A DNA stretch of 40,890 bases. Origin: Caldithrix sp. (GTDB lineage: Bacteria; Spirochaetota; Leptospiria; Turneriellales; Turneriellaceae). This document shows, in pieces, positions 8,519-17,558 of this stretch. The notes beneath the pieces were generated by a model that saw only the letters and a program-made list of their open reading frames with translations, ran no database searches and was not told the DNA's origin. Numbering within the stretch: the first letter of the stretch is position 1; every line of letters starts with the position of its first letter. The stretch lies in NCBI GenBank assembly GCA_020722745.1, contig DYKF01000002.1, forward strand, positions 1 to 40,890. Direction: 5' to 3'. The position numbers and the translations under genes are program-made.

Positions 8519-8545
8519 AACCCCGGGGAATCACCCGGGGTTTTT
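8519..8545 (+). terminator. Rho-independent terminator of the peroxidase gene
   Basis: A 9-bp perfect stem, AACCCCGGG (8519-8527) with CCCGGGGTT (8534-8542), has a six-base loop and runs into five T (8541-8545). It lies nine bases after the stop. Confidence 0.9.
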
Positions 8546-8574
8546 CCGCATTTTTCTTTACAAAAGAGATAAAT

Positions 8575-9849
8575 TTGTCAAACTTGGGCATGTACAAACA
8601 TATCCACCCCCCGGCCCAAGGGCAAAAAATCACCTTTACAAATGGCGCTTTAAAAGTACCCGACCAACCAATCATTCCTTTTATCGAAGGCGACGGCACA
8701 GGACCAGATATCTGGGCAGCCTCTGTTCGCGTTCTCGACGCAGCTGTTCAAGCTGCTTACAACGGCAAACGGAAAATCCACTGGATGGAAGTTTACGCCG
8801 GCGAAAAATCTAACAAACTGTACGGTGAAAACACATGGCTCCCGGAAGAAACGCTCGATGCCATTCACGAATACAAAATTGCCATCAAAGGGCCCATGAC
8901 GACCCCCATCGGCGGCGGTATTCGCTCTATCAATGTTGCCCTGCGCCAGCGACTGGACCTCTATGTTTGCCTTCGCCCTGTGAAGTATTTTACTGGTGTT
9001 CCATCTCCCGTAAAACATCCAGAGTTTGTGGACATGGTAATTTTCCGTGAAAATACGGAAGATATTTACGCAGGGGTAGAATTTGAATCTGGGTCTGAAG
9101 GCGCGTCTGAACTGACTGCTCTCCTTAAAAAATATAAGATGGACTCTAAAGTGCGTTTTCCAGAGTCTTCATCCTTTGGCATTAAACCCATTTCCAAAGA
9201 CGGTACGCGCAGACTGGTAAGATCTGCCATTCAATATGCCATCGATAACAATCGCTCTTCCGTAACACTGGTTCATAAGGGCAATATTATGAAATTCACG
9301 GAAGGATATTTCCGTAACTGGGGTTACGAAGTCGCAAAAGAAGAGTTTCCCGATAAAACCGTATCCTGGGATGATTGCGGAGGAAACCCTCCTCCGGGAA
9401 AAATTCTCATCAAAGACTCCATTGCCGATGCCTTTTTGCAGCAGATTCTTTTGCGACCAAAAGAATACAATGTTATTGCAACCATGAACCTGAACGGAGA
9501 CTATATATCTGACGCCCTTGCTGCTCAAGTTGGCGGTATTGGAATTGCTCCTGGTGCTAACATTAACGACGACAACGGGGTTGCCATTTTTGAAGCCACG
9601 CACGGCACTGCACCCAAGTACGCAGGGCTGGATAGGGTAAATCCATCCTCTGTAATACTCTCCGGTGAAATGATGTTGCGCTATATGGGCTGGAAAGAAG
9701 CTGCTGATCTCGTCCTCACGAGTATAGAAAAGGCTATTGCAACCCGCCGCGTCACTTACGATTTTGCCCGGCTCATGGAAAATTCAACCGAAATCAAATG
9801 TTCGGAGTTTGGCGATAACATAATTGAACAAATCCATAAAAATTCTTGA
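8575..9849 (+). CDS. icd: Isocitrate dehydrogenase (NADP type)
   Basis: About 424 residues, colinear with E. coli Icd: [12 protein letters not shown] near the N-terminus, [42 protein letters not shown] (including the Ser that is phosphorylated in E. coli), [52 protein letters not shown]. It oxidises isocitrate to 2-oxoglutarate in the TCA cycle. Start choice is uncertain: TTG 8575 has AAGAG six bases upstream, while ATG 8590 ([11 protein letters not shown]) fits homologues equally well. No AceK is visible nearby. Confidence 0.95.
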   Translation: MSNLGMYKHIHPPAQGQKITFTNGALKVPDQPIIPFIEGDGTGPDIWAASVRVLDAAVQAAYNGKRKIHWMEVYAGEKSNKLYGENTWLPEETLDAIHEYKIAIKGPMTTPIGGGIRSINVALRQRLDLYVCLRPVKYFTGVPSPVKHPEFVDMVIFRENTEDIYAGVEFESGSEGASELTALLKKYKMDSKVRFPESSSFGIKPISKDGTRRLVRSAIQYAIDNNRSSVTLVHKGNIMKFTEGYFRNWGYEVAKEEFPDKTVSWDDCGGNPPPGKILIKDSIADAFLQQILLRPKEYNVIATMNLNGDYISDALAAQVGGIGIAPGANINDDNGVAIFEATHGTAPKYAGLDRVNPSSVILSGEMMLRYMGWKEAADLVLTSIEKAIATRRVTYDFARLMENSTEIKCSEFGDNIIEQIHKNS

Positions 9850-9873
9850 AAAAATAAACAGGTTGCTTATAAT
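9846..9873 (+). promoter_or_regulatory. Promoter overlapping the icd stop, before the sigma54 activator
   Basis: TTGAAA (9846-9851) and a perfect TATAAT (9868-9873) are separated by 16 bases. The predicted start of transcription is about 9880, which is the A of the chosen ATG, so this transcript could be leaderless. Confidence 0.5.
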
Positions 9874-9879
9874 GTGACC

Positions 9880-12018
9880 ATGTTACAGTCTTTTCAGGAT
9901 CCACTGGTCGCTTTGCACGACGTTACGTTAAAGTTGCTAAGCGACCAGGACAGTGAAAATCTGTTAGAAACGATTTTAGATCAGGCCCTCGAATTTACCC
10001 ATGCTGATTCGGGCAGTATTTCTCTCTTAGACGAACAGAGAAAATTTCTGAAAATTCGGGCCCAGCGTGGACTCGATAATTCAGTGACGGAACGGCTCAT
10101 GCTTAAGCTGGGAGAAGGTGTTACCGGGCGGTGCATATTAACAGGCCGGACGCGCAATATTGGGGACACTACAAAAGATCCGTATTATGTAGAAGTAAGG
10201 CCGGACATACGCAGTGAACTGGCTGTTCCTCTTCGCGTCGGGAAAAAAAGCTTTGGCGTAATTTCTGTAGACTCTTCGCGTTTTAACGCTTTTGACAATG
10301 CTCACGAAGAATATCTTGAACTGCTTTCTTCCTACGCTTCGCAGATTCTTACAAACCAGCAGACCCTGCTAAATTTAACCAATCGCACGCATATAATGGA
10401 GCTTTTACTCGAAATAGCCTCCATAATCGGAAAGTTCCCCACCTTCGCGGAATTCTCTGAAGAAACAATGCGCCTTCTCGAAGAAAAAGGTGGAGTTCAA
10501 AAAGCCGCAATACATCTGCACGATGAAGTAAGCAATGAGCTCGAAATTGTCAGTTATATAAACTATACGACGGGCGAAAAAGAGAAAAGTCGTTATGCTC
10601 CCGGAGAAGGCATTACTGGCCAGGTCTTTAAGGAAAAAAAACCTTTCGCAATTCCCGACGTTACGGCAGATCAAAACTTTTTAAACAAATCCGGATCTAC
10701 GCGGGTAGGCACATCTTCATGGAGTTTTTTCGCGTCACCTGTTTTTACTGATAAAAGAATTCGTGGAGTTTTCTCCATGGAGATTTTGTATCAGTCCAAA
10801 TCTCTTTTTGAAGATTACACTTTTCTAGTTCAAATACTATCCTCTTTCTTTGGTCAGGCAATCCATATACAGGAAATTATAGAAGCTCGAAACCGTGAAA
10901 TACTTACTGAAAACATTGATCTTAAGCGCCGCCTCGGGAAAACCTTTTCGTTCAGCAACATAGTTGGCAGCAGCCGCGCCATGACAGAACTCTACGAAAA
11001 AATCAGCATGGCAGCTGATTCAACAAGCTCTGTATTGATTACGGGTGAGTCGGGAACTGGCAAAGAATTAATCGCCAACGCACTGCACGAAAACAGCGTG
11101 AGACGCGATAAAAATATCGTGAAGATAAACTGTGCTGCTATTCCGGGAGATCTTCTCGAAAGCGAACTTTTTGGACATGTGAAAGGAGCCTATACTGGTG
11201 CCCATGACGACCGAAAAGGTAAGATCATGCTTGCGCACAAGGGGACTCTTTTTCTTGACGAAATCGGTGAGATGGATTACAAACTCCAGGCCAAGCTGCT
11301 TCGAGTTCTACAGGAGAAAGAATTCTCTCCACTGGGATCCGATAAAGTACTGAATGTGGATGTTCGAATTATTTCGGCTACCAATGCAGATCTCCATACG
11401 CTGATCCAGGAAAAGAAATTTCGCGAAGATTTGTTTTACAGACTAAATGTAATCAACCTGCAAATTCCCCCCCTGCGGGAAAGAAAGGAAGACCTGCCTG
11501 CTCTGGTCAGTTTTTTTATTCAGAAAATTAATCGCGAAAATCATCGCAATGTAGATGGGATTCAACCTGATGCTTTCAGAATGCTAGAAAAATATTCCTT
11601 TCCCGGAAATATTAGGGAACTGGAAAACATGATTGAGCGAGCCATTGTTTTAACGAGCAACAAAACCTTGACCGTCTCGGATTTTCAGCTGCTTAAGCCT
11701 GCCTTTGCGGAAATTCCTGCAGTGGAGAAGCGGGATGAACCCCCACAATATCCAAATGTAAACGAAGCAATTACCATACCAAAAGATAATGCGATCTTTA
11801 ATCTGGAATCGTTTATTCGCGGAATTCTTCGCAGCGCTCCTTCGGGAGAGTACAGGGAAGCCGTTATATCTAGGGTAGAAAGAGAGCTTTTATTGATTGT
11901 GCTCCAGAAAAATCTGTTCAATAAAAGTAAGACCGCCAAACAGCTCGGAATTAACCGCCTTACCCTAGATAGAAAAATTGAAGAGTATGGGATTATAGAA
12001 GCGAAAGAAGCATTTTAA
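9880..12018 (+). CDS. GAF-GAF sigma54-dependent transcriptional activator
   Basis: 712 residues from ATG 9880; a GTG at 9874 is an alternative. Two GAF domains (about 10-165 and 170-325) precede a sigma54-interaction AAA+ domain: FSNIVGSSRAM, Walker A GESGTGKE (389-396), the sigma54-contact loop GAYTGA (436-441), Walker B LFLDEIGEM, RLNVINLQIPPLRERKEDL and FPGNIRELENMIERA. A Fis-type helix-turn-helix is at about 678-705. It activates sigma54 promoters in response to a ligand or signal sensed by the GAF domains, so it is not a phospho-receiver type. No target promoter is identifiable here. A promoter lies directly upstream. Confidence 0.93.
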   Translation: MLQSFQDPLVALHDVTLKLLSDQDSENLLETILDQALEFTHADSGSISLLDEQRKFLKIRAQRGLDNSVTERLMLKLGEGVTGRCILTGRTRNIGDTTKDPYYVEVRPDIRSELAVPLRVGKKSFGVISVDSSRFNAFDNAHEEYLELLSSYASQILTNQQTLLNLTNRTHIMELLLEIASIIGKFPTFAEFSEETMRLLEEKGGVQKAAIHLHDEVSNELEIVSYINYTTGEKEKSRYAPGEGITGQVFKEKKPFAIPDVTADQNFLNKSGSTRVGTSSWSFFASPVFTDKRIRGVFSMEILYQSKSLFEDYTFLVQILSSFFGQAIHIQEIIEARNREILTENIDLKRRLGKTFSFSNIVGSSRAMTELYEKISMAADSTSSVLITGESGTGKELIANALHENSVRRDKNIVKINCAAIPGDLLESELFGHVKGAYTGAHDDRKGKIMLAHKGTLFLDEIGEMDYKLQAKLLRVLQEKEFSPLGSDKVLNVDVRIISATNADLHTLIQEKKFREDLFYRLNVINLQIPPLRERKEDLPALVSFFIQKINRENHRNVDGIQPDAFRMLEKYSFPGNIRELENMIERAIVLTSNKTLTVSDFQLLKPAFAEIPAVEKRDEPPQYPNVNEAITIPKDNAIFNLESFIRGILRSAPSGEYREAVISRVERELLLIVLQKNLFNKSKTAKQLGINRLTLDRKIEEYGIIEAKEAF

Positions 12019-12269
12019 GTGCTGCTTCCCTTCTTTTTTTCCCGGGATATTGTTTTGTTCCGGACTTCAAGCTTGTGAACGCCCTTATATAATAGCAGAA
12101 AAAATAACAGGAGGGCACCTCCGACAATGGAGGAAAATCCTATGACTGCCGCCAGCGAAATCTCTCCCCTCCAGAATAAAAATCCTGCACTCACAGACTG
12201 CGTATTGGAGAGGAGAAACATTAAATAAAGCAGTAATGTTATCCCTAAAATGGATAGTCTAACTGGCAT
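12015..12269 (-). CDS. LapA-domain (DUF1049) small membrane protein
   Basis: 84 residues with two predicted transmembrane helices (about 6-24 and 39-62), SNTQSV between them and a basic C-terminal tail, the pattern of DUF1049/LapA proteins, which in E. coli assist LPS assembly. That role is not shown here. It begins one base after the stop of the zinc-ribbon gene, with no clear Shine-Dalgarno, so it is probably translated by coupling. Its 3' end overlaps the convergent sigma54-activator gene by four bases. Confidence 0.7.
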   Translation of the reverse strand: MPVRLSILGITLLLYLMFLLSNTQSVSAGFLFWRGEISLAAVIGFSSIVGGALLLFFLLLYKGVHKLEVRNKTISREKKKGSST

Positions 12270-12270
12270 A

Positions 12271-12537
12271 TTATATTTGCGTTACATTGGAACTGCCGCA
12301 CATGGGACAATACATGGAAGACTCAAAATCTATAGTGTCTTCTTCGTCTTCATGGACCATAATTTCCCAGCGATAATCGCAATCTTCACAGGCAAGGCTC
12401 ACGACAATTTCATTGCCTTCTTCTTCCTCGTCTTCATCATCATCTTCTTCTGACTCCTCCTCATACTCGTCAAATTCATCGTCGTCGCTGCCGGCAAGCA
12501 TAGGTGATTTGGGTTTTAATAAATCTTCTCCAGACAT
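12271..12537 (-). CDS. Small acidic zinc-ribbon protein
   Basis: 88 residues. Residues 15-45 are almost pure Asp/Glu, followed by a four-cysteine zinc ribbon (CEDC ... CPMC). No defined function. The ATG at 12537 is set by GGAGG at 12543-12547; an upstream ATG at 12561 lacks that support. It forms a two-gene unit with the LapA-like gene and is divergent from lgt, 193 bases away. The acidic stretch could be a disordered region. Confidence 0.8.
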   Translation of the reverse strand: MSGEDLLKPKSPMLAGSDDDEFDEYEEESEEDDDEDEEEEGNEIVVSLACEDCDYRWEIMVHEDEEDTIDFESSMYCPMCGSSNVTQI

Positions 12538-12593
12538 AATATCCTCCGTTTGAATGACCACAACCGCACTAAAAATATATACCAGTCAATCAA

Positions 12594-12620
12594 ATTTTTC
12601 TTCTTTTTATGAAGAAAAAT
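12594..12620. repeat. Perfect 10-bp inverted repeat between divergent genes
   Basis: ATTTTTCTTC (12594-12603), a seven-base loop and GAAGAAAAAT (12611-12620). It lies between two genes that read away from each other, so it does not terminate either of them. It could be an operator or a leader hairpin. The rest of 12538-12730 shows no gene. Confidence 0.5.
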
Positions 12621-12730
12621 CATAAAATGACCGCACGCGGTACTTTTTCAAAATTCTGCCTGCTCAGGCTTTTGCCAGTGCAGGCTACATGCTTTAAAAG
12701 GCCGCCGGAAATAGATACTCAGGAGATTTT

Positions 12731-13507
12731 ATGATTTGGGATATAGACCCCGTAATAATACAATTAGGCGCAATACAACTGCGTTACTATGGAATCATGT
12801 TTGCACTTGGAATATTCCTCGCTTACTACACGGCCCGCCAGCTTTACAAAGTTCGTGGCATTGACGAAAAGCATCTCGACGGAATGCTCCTTTACATAGT
12901 TATTTCCATGGTCGTTGGCGCGCACCTGGCGCATCTGATTTTTTATGAACCGTCGTCGTTTATTGACAACCCAATCCGGATACTGCAGGTAGGAAACGGA
13001 CTGGCAAGCCATGGAGGATTTGTTGGAGCCGTCCTAGGACACTGGCTCTATGTAAAGCGCCACAAACAGAGTTTTTATGAGCTGATTGATCCAGTTGTGC
13101 CGGGAGCGGGTCTGCTCGCCCTGACCATTCGCATTGGAAACTTTTTTAATTCTGAAATCGTAGGAAGTGTAACCAATGTACCCTGGGCCGTGCAATTTGT
13201 CCGCTACGACGAAGAGTTTCGCCATCCAAGCCAGTTGTATGAATCGTTTACCGGGTTAATACTCTTTCTGGTGTTTTTCTATTTGTATAAAAAAGAAGGT
13301 AAAACTCGTGTTCCAGGCTATTTCTTTTACTGGTTTATTATCGCGTATTTTACAAGCCGATTCATCATTGAATTCTGGAAAGAAAAACAGAGCGAACTCG
13401 AAGGGGCAGCTTCATTAATTACTATGGGACAATGGCTATCTGTTCCCATGGTTTTATTTGCCATTTACATGCTGTATTTTTCTAAGAGGCCAATGGCAAA
13501 ACGATAG
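12731..13507 (+). CDS. lgt: Prolipoprotein diacylglyceryl transferase
   Basis: 258 residues, with about seven transmembrane helices. Signature motifs are present: RYYGIMFALG, SHGGFVGAVLG, the Lgt signature RIGNFFNSEIVG (usually N-G-E, here N-S-E), FRHPSQLYES. It transfers diacylglycerol from phosphatidylglycerol to the lipobox cysteine of prolipoproteins, the first step in lipoprotein maturation. That fits the several lipoprotein genes in the window. The start is fixed by CAGGAGA seven bases upstream. Confidence 0.94.
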   Translation: MIWDIDPVIIQLGAIQLRYYGIMFALGIFLAYYTARQLYKVRGIDEKHLDGMLLYIVISMVVGAHLAHLIFYEPSSFIDNPIRILQVGNGLASHGGFVGAVLGHWLYVKRHKQSFYELIDPVVPGAGLLALTIRIGNFFNSEIVGSVTNVPWAVQFVRYDEEFRHPSQLYESFTGLILFLVFFYLYKKEGKTRVPGYFFYWFIIAYFTSRFIIEFWKEKQSELEGAASLITMGQWLSVPMVLFAIYMLYFSKRPMAKR

Positions 13508-13524
13508 AGTTGACTAAGCAATCT

Positions 13525-13554
13525 GTGAAGAAGTCCCTCTGTGGACTTTTTCAC
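13525..13554 (+). terminator. Terminator hairpin after lgt (repeat family copy 2)
   Basis: A 12-bp stem with one G-T wobble (GTGAAGAAGTCC with GGACTTTTTCAC) encloses the hexamer loop CTCTGT and contains a five-T run. It lies 17 bases after the lgt stop. The core AAGTCC-CTCTGT-GGACTT is shared with 32754-32775 and, inverted, with the window start. The surrounding gap 13508-13714 has no gene. Confidence 0.8.
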
Positions 13555-13674
13555 TGGATCGATGTTCACCCTGCCTGGCACAGAGCGCCAAACACGGGTA
13601 TCTACGCTTGAGAGAACCTCTAAAAATTGATTTTTTACGCTTTCCACGCGCAGAATATAAGGAAATATATTTAA

Positions 13675-13700
13675 AATTTTTTCAAAATTTTGAAAAAATT
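13675..13700. terminator. 26-bp perfect AT-rich palindrome
   Basis: Two exact 13-base arms meet at 13687/13688 with no spacer; apart from one C/G per arm it is all A and T. It lies 14 bases after the stop of the ABC permease on the minus strand and may act as its terminator, as the minus-strand transcript continues into a U-rich stretch. A protein-binding site is the alternative. Confidence 0.5.
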
Positions 13701-13714
13701 GAGGCTCCCTTGAT

Positions 13715-14752
13715 TTAATTCCAGCGAAAAATCTTTAAGCCGGCAAAATAGCTCATGAGACCAATGGCTACCAGATATACAGCTTTACCTGCCACGATGG
13801 AAAAATCTGCTCCCTCATTCATGATCATGCGCAGCCCGTCAGCAAACACGGCCAGCGGCAGCTTATCTAACAGAGGAATAACTGATTCGGGAAAATTGAG
13901 ATAGCTGAAGAATATTCCAGAAAGTACCATCATGGGCATGGTTACCGCATTGATGATGCCATTCCCGATTCGCGTATTCCCGGCTCTGGAAGATATAAGC
14001 AGAGCAATTCCGGAAAAAGCAAAGTTTCCTGCAAGGAAAAATAAAAAGAGGGAAAGAAGATCGCCCTGAATAATATGCTTAAAAGAGAAGTAACCAAAAA
14101 CGAGGAGAATAAGAGCCTCAAACAGAGTTACCAGATTCCTTACAACAAAGTAAGACAAAAAGAAATGAAGTCGACTCATCGGCGTTGCATTGAGTCTGCG
14201 CAAAAGTTTTTTCATTCTAAATTCAATAATGGAATACCCTACTCCCCAGAGGATAGAGTTCATGACACCCATTGCAATAAGCCCCGGAATCAAAAAATCA
14301 ATATAACGATGTCCTTTCTGGGTAATTGCCTGGATGGGAATTTTTTCTTCGCTGGATAAAAGACTCGTTAAAGCGAGATACGTGGAGTTCGATTCGCGGT
14401 TACCGGGATCGAAAACGGCAACCACATTGCCCGTATTCTCGGATTGGAGCACCAGCGCTGTGCGCCCACGACGCAACCGCTGCATTGCTTCTTCTTCGCT
14501 CAAAATTGAAAATTCAAATGATTCACGTGCAGAAAGATTTGCTGCTTTCTGCTGCCATTCAGTGATATTGCTTTGAGATACCGATTCCCGCACGATGGCA
14601 ATTTTTTGAATATGGCGTCGGTTATCGTCAAACGCAACGCCGAGAATGTAAGCCGTTGCTATTGGAAGAAAAATCGTCCAAAAAAGAATTTCCGGATCCC
14701 GGTAAAATTCTTTGAGATGCATTGCAATCAGTTTCCAAAGAGAATTATTCAC
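13715..14752 (-). CDS. ABC-2 type transporter permease
   Basis: 345 residues. One N-terminal membrane helix (about 22-40) is followed by an extracytoplasmic domain of about 120 residues and then a five- to six-helix C-terminal membrane block, as in ABC-2 (DrrB/YhhJ-like) exporter subunits. FLIPGLIAMGVMNSILWGVGYSIIEFR is the typical entry to the block. The substrate is unknown. The start overlaps the ATPase gene end by eight bases, so the two are translated together as one exporter. A poly-AT palindrome follows the stop. Confidence 0.87.
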   Translation of the reverse strand: MNNSLWKLIAMHLKEFYRDPEILFWTIFLPIATAYILGVAFDDNRRHIQKIAIVRESVSQSNITEWQQKAANLSARESFEFSILSEEEAMQRLRRGRTALVLQSENTGNVVAVFDPGNRESNSTYLALTSLLSSEEKIPIQAITQKGHRYIDFLIPGLIAMGVMNSILWGVGYSIIEFRMKKLLRRLNATPMSRLHFFLSYFVVRNLVTLFEALILLVFGYFSFKHIIQGDLLSLFLFFLAGNFAFSGIALLISSRAGNTRIGNGIINAVTMPMMVLSGIFFSYLNFPESVIPLLDKLPLAVFADGLRMIMNEGADFSIVAGKAVYLVAIGLMSYFAGLKIFRWN

Positions 14753-15704
14753 TCAGGTGCCTCCCTGTCATGCTGATAAAAAGATCATCGAGGTTCTTTT
14801 TTCTGGTTTCCAGAAGGCGGAGATTATCCTGCCCAACCTTGGAAAGAAACTTCTTTAGGGTTGAAAAATGAGAATCCACTTTTAATACCCACTTCTGAGT
14901 TCTCTGTTCAAAATACAGTTCTTTGAAGCCTTTCAGTTTTTCCAGATTTTCCGGGGGAGCAAGATCATCGATCAATTGAAATTCGATTACCTGTTCTGCT
15001 GCATGCGAAGAGAGCAGTTGGTCCATGGCTCCATCTGCAAGAATCTTCCCCTGATAGAGAATAACGATGCGCTGGCAAAGATATTCTGCCTCTTCCATGT
15101 AGTGCGTGGTTAATATGAGTGTTAGACCATCTTTCCGCAATTGATCGAGAATATGCCATAAATCTCTGCGCGCATGTGGATCCAGTCCTGTAGTTGGTTC
15201 ATCGAGGAGAAGAATTTCGGGCGAATGTACGAGTGCGATGGCCAATGCCAGTCTTTGCCTTTGCCCGCCAGAAAGAGATGGTACAAACGCATTTGCCTTT
15301 TCTGTTAACTTTACTTTTTCCAATACTTCGGCAGCTTTCTTTTTTGGCACCTTGTAAAAAGAAGCAAACAGTAGAATAGTCTCCATTACAGTTAGCCTGT
15401 CCACAAATCTTGTATCTTGAAAAGAAAGGCCAATTTTATGGCGAAGTTCTTTCTTATTTTCGTGCCAGGATGTACCAAACAGATGAATAGTACCTTTGTC
15501 TGGTTTTTGAATTCCCTCAACAATTTCCAGAAGCGTAGTTTTCCCTGCTCCATTGGGACCAAGCAGAGCTACATATTCTCCTTTATGAACGGTTAAATCT
15601 ACCCCATTCAGCGCCTTGAGATTGCGAAAGGATTTGTGAAGCTCTTTAATATCGAGGACCGGTTGGCTCACCAGTCGGTTTTCTATCCTGAAATGAGCAG
15701 GCAA
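14745..15704 (-). CDS. ABC transporter ATPase (ABC-2 exporter partner)
   Basis: About 319 residues. Walker A GPNGAGKT, Q-loop FQDTRF, signature LSGGQRQR, Walker B ILLLDEP, D-loop and H-loop TTHYMEEAE are all intact. A C-terminal domain of about 90 residues follows the nucleotide-binding domain, as in DrrA-like drug or lipid exporters. The start is uncertain: TTG 15704 gives the longest product; GTG 15671 (VSQPVLDIKELHKSF) is a good alternative just before the conserved first strand. It is followed by its permease with an eight-base overlap and is divergent from the AAA+ gene. Confidence 0.9.
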   Translation of the reverse strand: MPAHFRIENRLVSQPVLDIKELHKSFRNLKALNGVDLTVHKGEYVALLGPNGAGKTTLLEIVEGIQKPDKGTIHLFGTSWHENKKELRHKIGLSFQDTRFVDRLTVMETILLFASFYKVPKKKAAEVLEKVKLTEKANAFVPSLSGGQRQRLALAIALVHSPEILLLDEPTTGLDPHARRDLWHILDQLRKDGLTLILTTHYMEEAEYLCQRIVILYQGKILADGAMDQLLSSHAAEQVIEFQLIDDLAPPENLEKLKGFKELYFEQRTQKWVLKVDSHFSTLKKFLSKVGQDNLRLLETRKKNLDDLFISMTGRHLSE

Positions 15705-15745
15705 GTAAATTTAGATGTTCCTGATTGCTTATCTGCTGTGCATGA

Positions 15746-17029
15746 ATGTTATCTCGATTGACTGCATGGCAGGATAAATCATCTTTGATTATGTCTCTGC
15801 CCGAACCAGGATTTCAGGAAATAGAAACTACCCTGCGTGCTCTATCCACCGAGCTTGACCTGGGAGAACTGTTTCATTTCAGTTTTGAAAAAAAACATTT
15901 TCAATTAAGTCTGGAACTGCCGCAAGTGGACGACGCCCTTGTGCTTACAGTTCTGACAACGGCAAAACGTCATATAGAGAACTGGCGTATCCATACATTT
16001 GAACAGGGCTATATTTCCATCCAAGCCCTCAACGAAAGTCTGTTTTCCAGCGAAGGCATTCTCGATCAGATTAAGATTCGCTTGAGCGGCCTGTACGGAG
16101 AGAAAAAACTGGAGATTACGAGAAAGGGCTCACTATCTGCTGCTGAACTCTCCCTCATTATCACCCTTGTCCGCACTCTCACGAAAAAGAAAACTGGAAC
16201 AGGGCTCCTTGAGCAACTCGCTGAAAATGGGTGCACAGTATATCCATCTGGCTTTTCGTTTCGCGAGGAAGAGCTCGCTGGCTACACAGAAATTAAAAAA
16301 GAAATAACAGAATCCATTTTACTACCTCTCTCTAATCCGGATGTATTGGCCGGCATAGCGAGGGGAACGCGCGTGGTCGCCGTACAATCCAAACCCAAAG
16401 CGGTCTTGTTCACGGGCCCACCCGGCGTTGGAAAAACAAGCATGGCTGGCTATATTGCCTCTAAAGCAGGGCTTTCCCTCGTATACATTCCTCTCGAAAA
16501 TATTCTCTCTGCTTATTTTGGGGAAAGCTCCAAACGCCTTGCCGCAATTTTTGACCTGGCAGCTTCTGCTCCAGAACAAAGGCTCGTTTTGTTTATTGAT
16601 GAAATAGACTCTCTGGGCCTTAGTAGAAACGACAAAATTTTTGAGACTACTCGCCGCATGCTTTCCGTTCTTCTTCGAAAGCTCGATGGCCTCGAAAGCA
16701 ACACCAGCAATATCATTATTGGAGCCACAAACAGAATGGAAGATCTGGACGCCGCCCTGCTGTCACGATTCGACTCCATTGTACATTTTCCACTTCCTGA
16801 TAAAAAAGATATTGTGGAAATTCTTGCACGATTTGCAAAACAGCTGACCCGTCCAGAAACAGAAGAACTGGCTGACTTGTTTCTTGGCCAGCCGCCAAGG
16901 GCACTCAGGGATATATGTGCACGTGCCGAAAGAATTGCCGCTCGCGAAATAATTGAGGGGAAGCTGATTGCCGGGTCTCTACCCACAAAAGAACACTACC
17001 AGGCTGCCTTTTCCCGACGCATCATGTAG
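15746..17029 (+). CDS. AAA+ ATPase with unrecognised N-terminal domain
   Basis: 427 residues. Residues 1-165 match no domain I recognise. From about 175 a single AAA+ module shows EIKKEITESILLPLSNP, Walker A GPPGVGKT (224-231), Walker B LFIDEIDSLG, sensor-1 GATNR, an arginine-finger pair in LLSRFD and a lid region. This is the classic AAA (Cdc48/FtsH/proteasomal) style. No protease or membrane segment is fused. The start may instead be ATG 15791 (MSLPEPGF); neither has a good Shine-Dalgarno. The neighbours give no clear clue to its substrate. Confidence 0.85.
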   Translation: MLSRLTAWQDKSSLIMSLPEPGFQEIETTLRALSTELDLGELFHFSFEKKHFQLSLELPQVDDALVLTVLTTAKRHIENWRIHTFEQGYISIQALNESLFSSEGILDQIKIRLSGLYGEKKLEITRKGSLSAAELSLIITLVRTLTKKKTGTGLLEQLAENGCTVYPSGFSFREEELAGYTEIKKEITESILLPLSNPDVLAGIARGTRVVAVQSKPKAVLFTGPPGVGKTSMAGYIASKAGLSLVYIPLENILSAYFGESSKRLAAIFDLAASAPEQRLVLFIDEIDSLGLSRNDKIFETTRRMLSVLLRKLDGLESNTSNIIIGATNRMEDLDAALLSRFDSIVHFPLPDKKDIVEILARFAKQLTRPETEELADLFLGQPPRALRDICARAERIAAREIIEGKLIAGSLPTKEHYQAAFSRRIM

Positions 17030-17072
17030 CAGGTTTCTTCTTCTCTCGAACTGATCTCCAAAGAACGATTTT

Positions 17073-17558
17073 TTAAGGAAGCTGTGGATCCGTTGACAAA
17101 GGAGCATCGTAATCGAGATACCCTGTTCCTCGGCCAGGGATAATGCGAAAATAGAGCTCATCGATAATTTTTCCATCGAGAGCAATGCGAAAGCGATATT
17201 CTCCCGGCTTTAGATTCTGGTATCTGTCTACAATGCTGCCAACAGAAGCATCGAGCGTGCGGTTGCGCAAATCGATCTCCATAAAATCAAGACTCTTATG
17301 CGCAAGTGAAATTGCATAGGGCGTAGCCGCTTTTTTTCTGGCGGGAGTGTAAGACATCCACAAGTCATGTCCATCCATAAATTCAACGGGAGGTTTTACA
17401 ATGCGGAACTCTGAAGGTCTGTATAAAACGCTCTCGAGCATTTCCTCATCAATTGGACGAACTTCCCGAAAAGCAAACACGCTTTTGCTCTCTGAGCAGG
17501 ACGCAAGCATCACAGAGAGAAAGAAAACCCGAAAATAATCAGGGAGCCGGAATTTCAT
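17073..17558 (-). CDS. Predicted lipoprotein, unknown function
   Basis: 161 residues from MKFRLPDYF. The signal peptide ends in LASC (Cys21), a good lipobox. The rest is mixed beta-rich sequence (e.g. GEYRFRIALDGKIIDELYFRI) suggestive of a small beta-sandwich, but I recognise no family. The start lies within the 3' end of the upstream lipoprotein gene (20-base overlap), so the two are co-translated. An ATG three codons upstream is also open. Confidence 0.75.
   Translation of the reverse strand: MKFRLPDYFRVFFLSVMLASCSESKSVFAFREVRPIDEEMLESVLYRPSEFRIVKPPVEFMDGHDLWMSYTPARKKAATPYAISLAHKSLDFMEIDLRNRTLDASVGSIVDRYQNLKPGEYRFRIALDGKIIDELYFRIIPGRGTGYLDYDAPLSTDPQLP

Noticed and set aside
12562-12730. 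lgt promoter from TTGCCA and TTTAAA
   Set aside because: Both boxes are weak and spacing is only 15-16 bases; not called.
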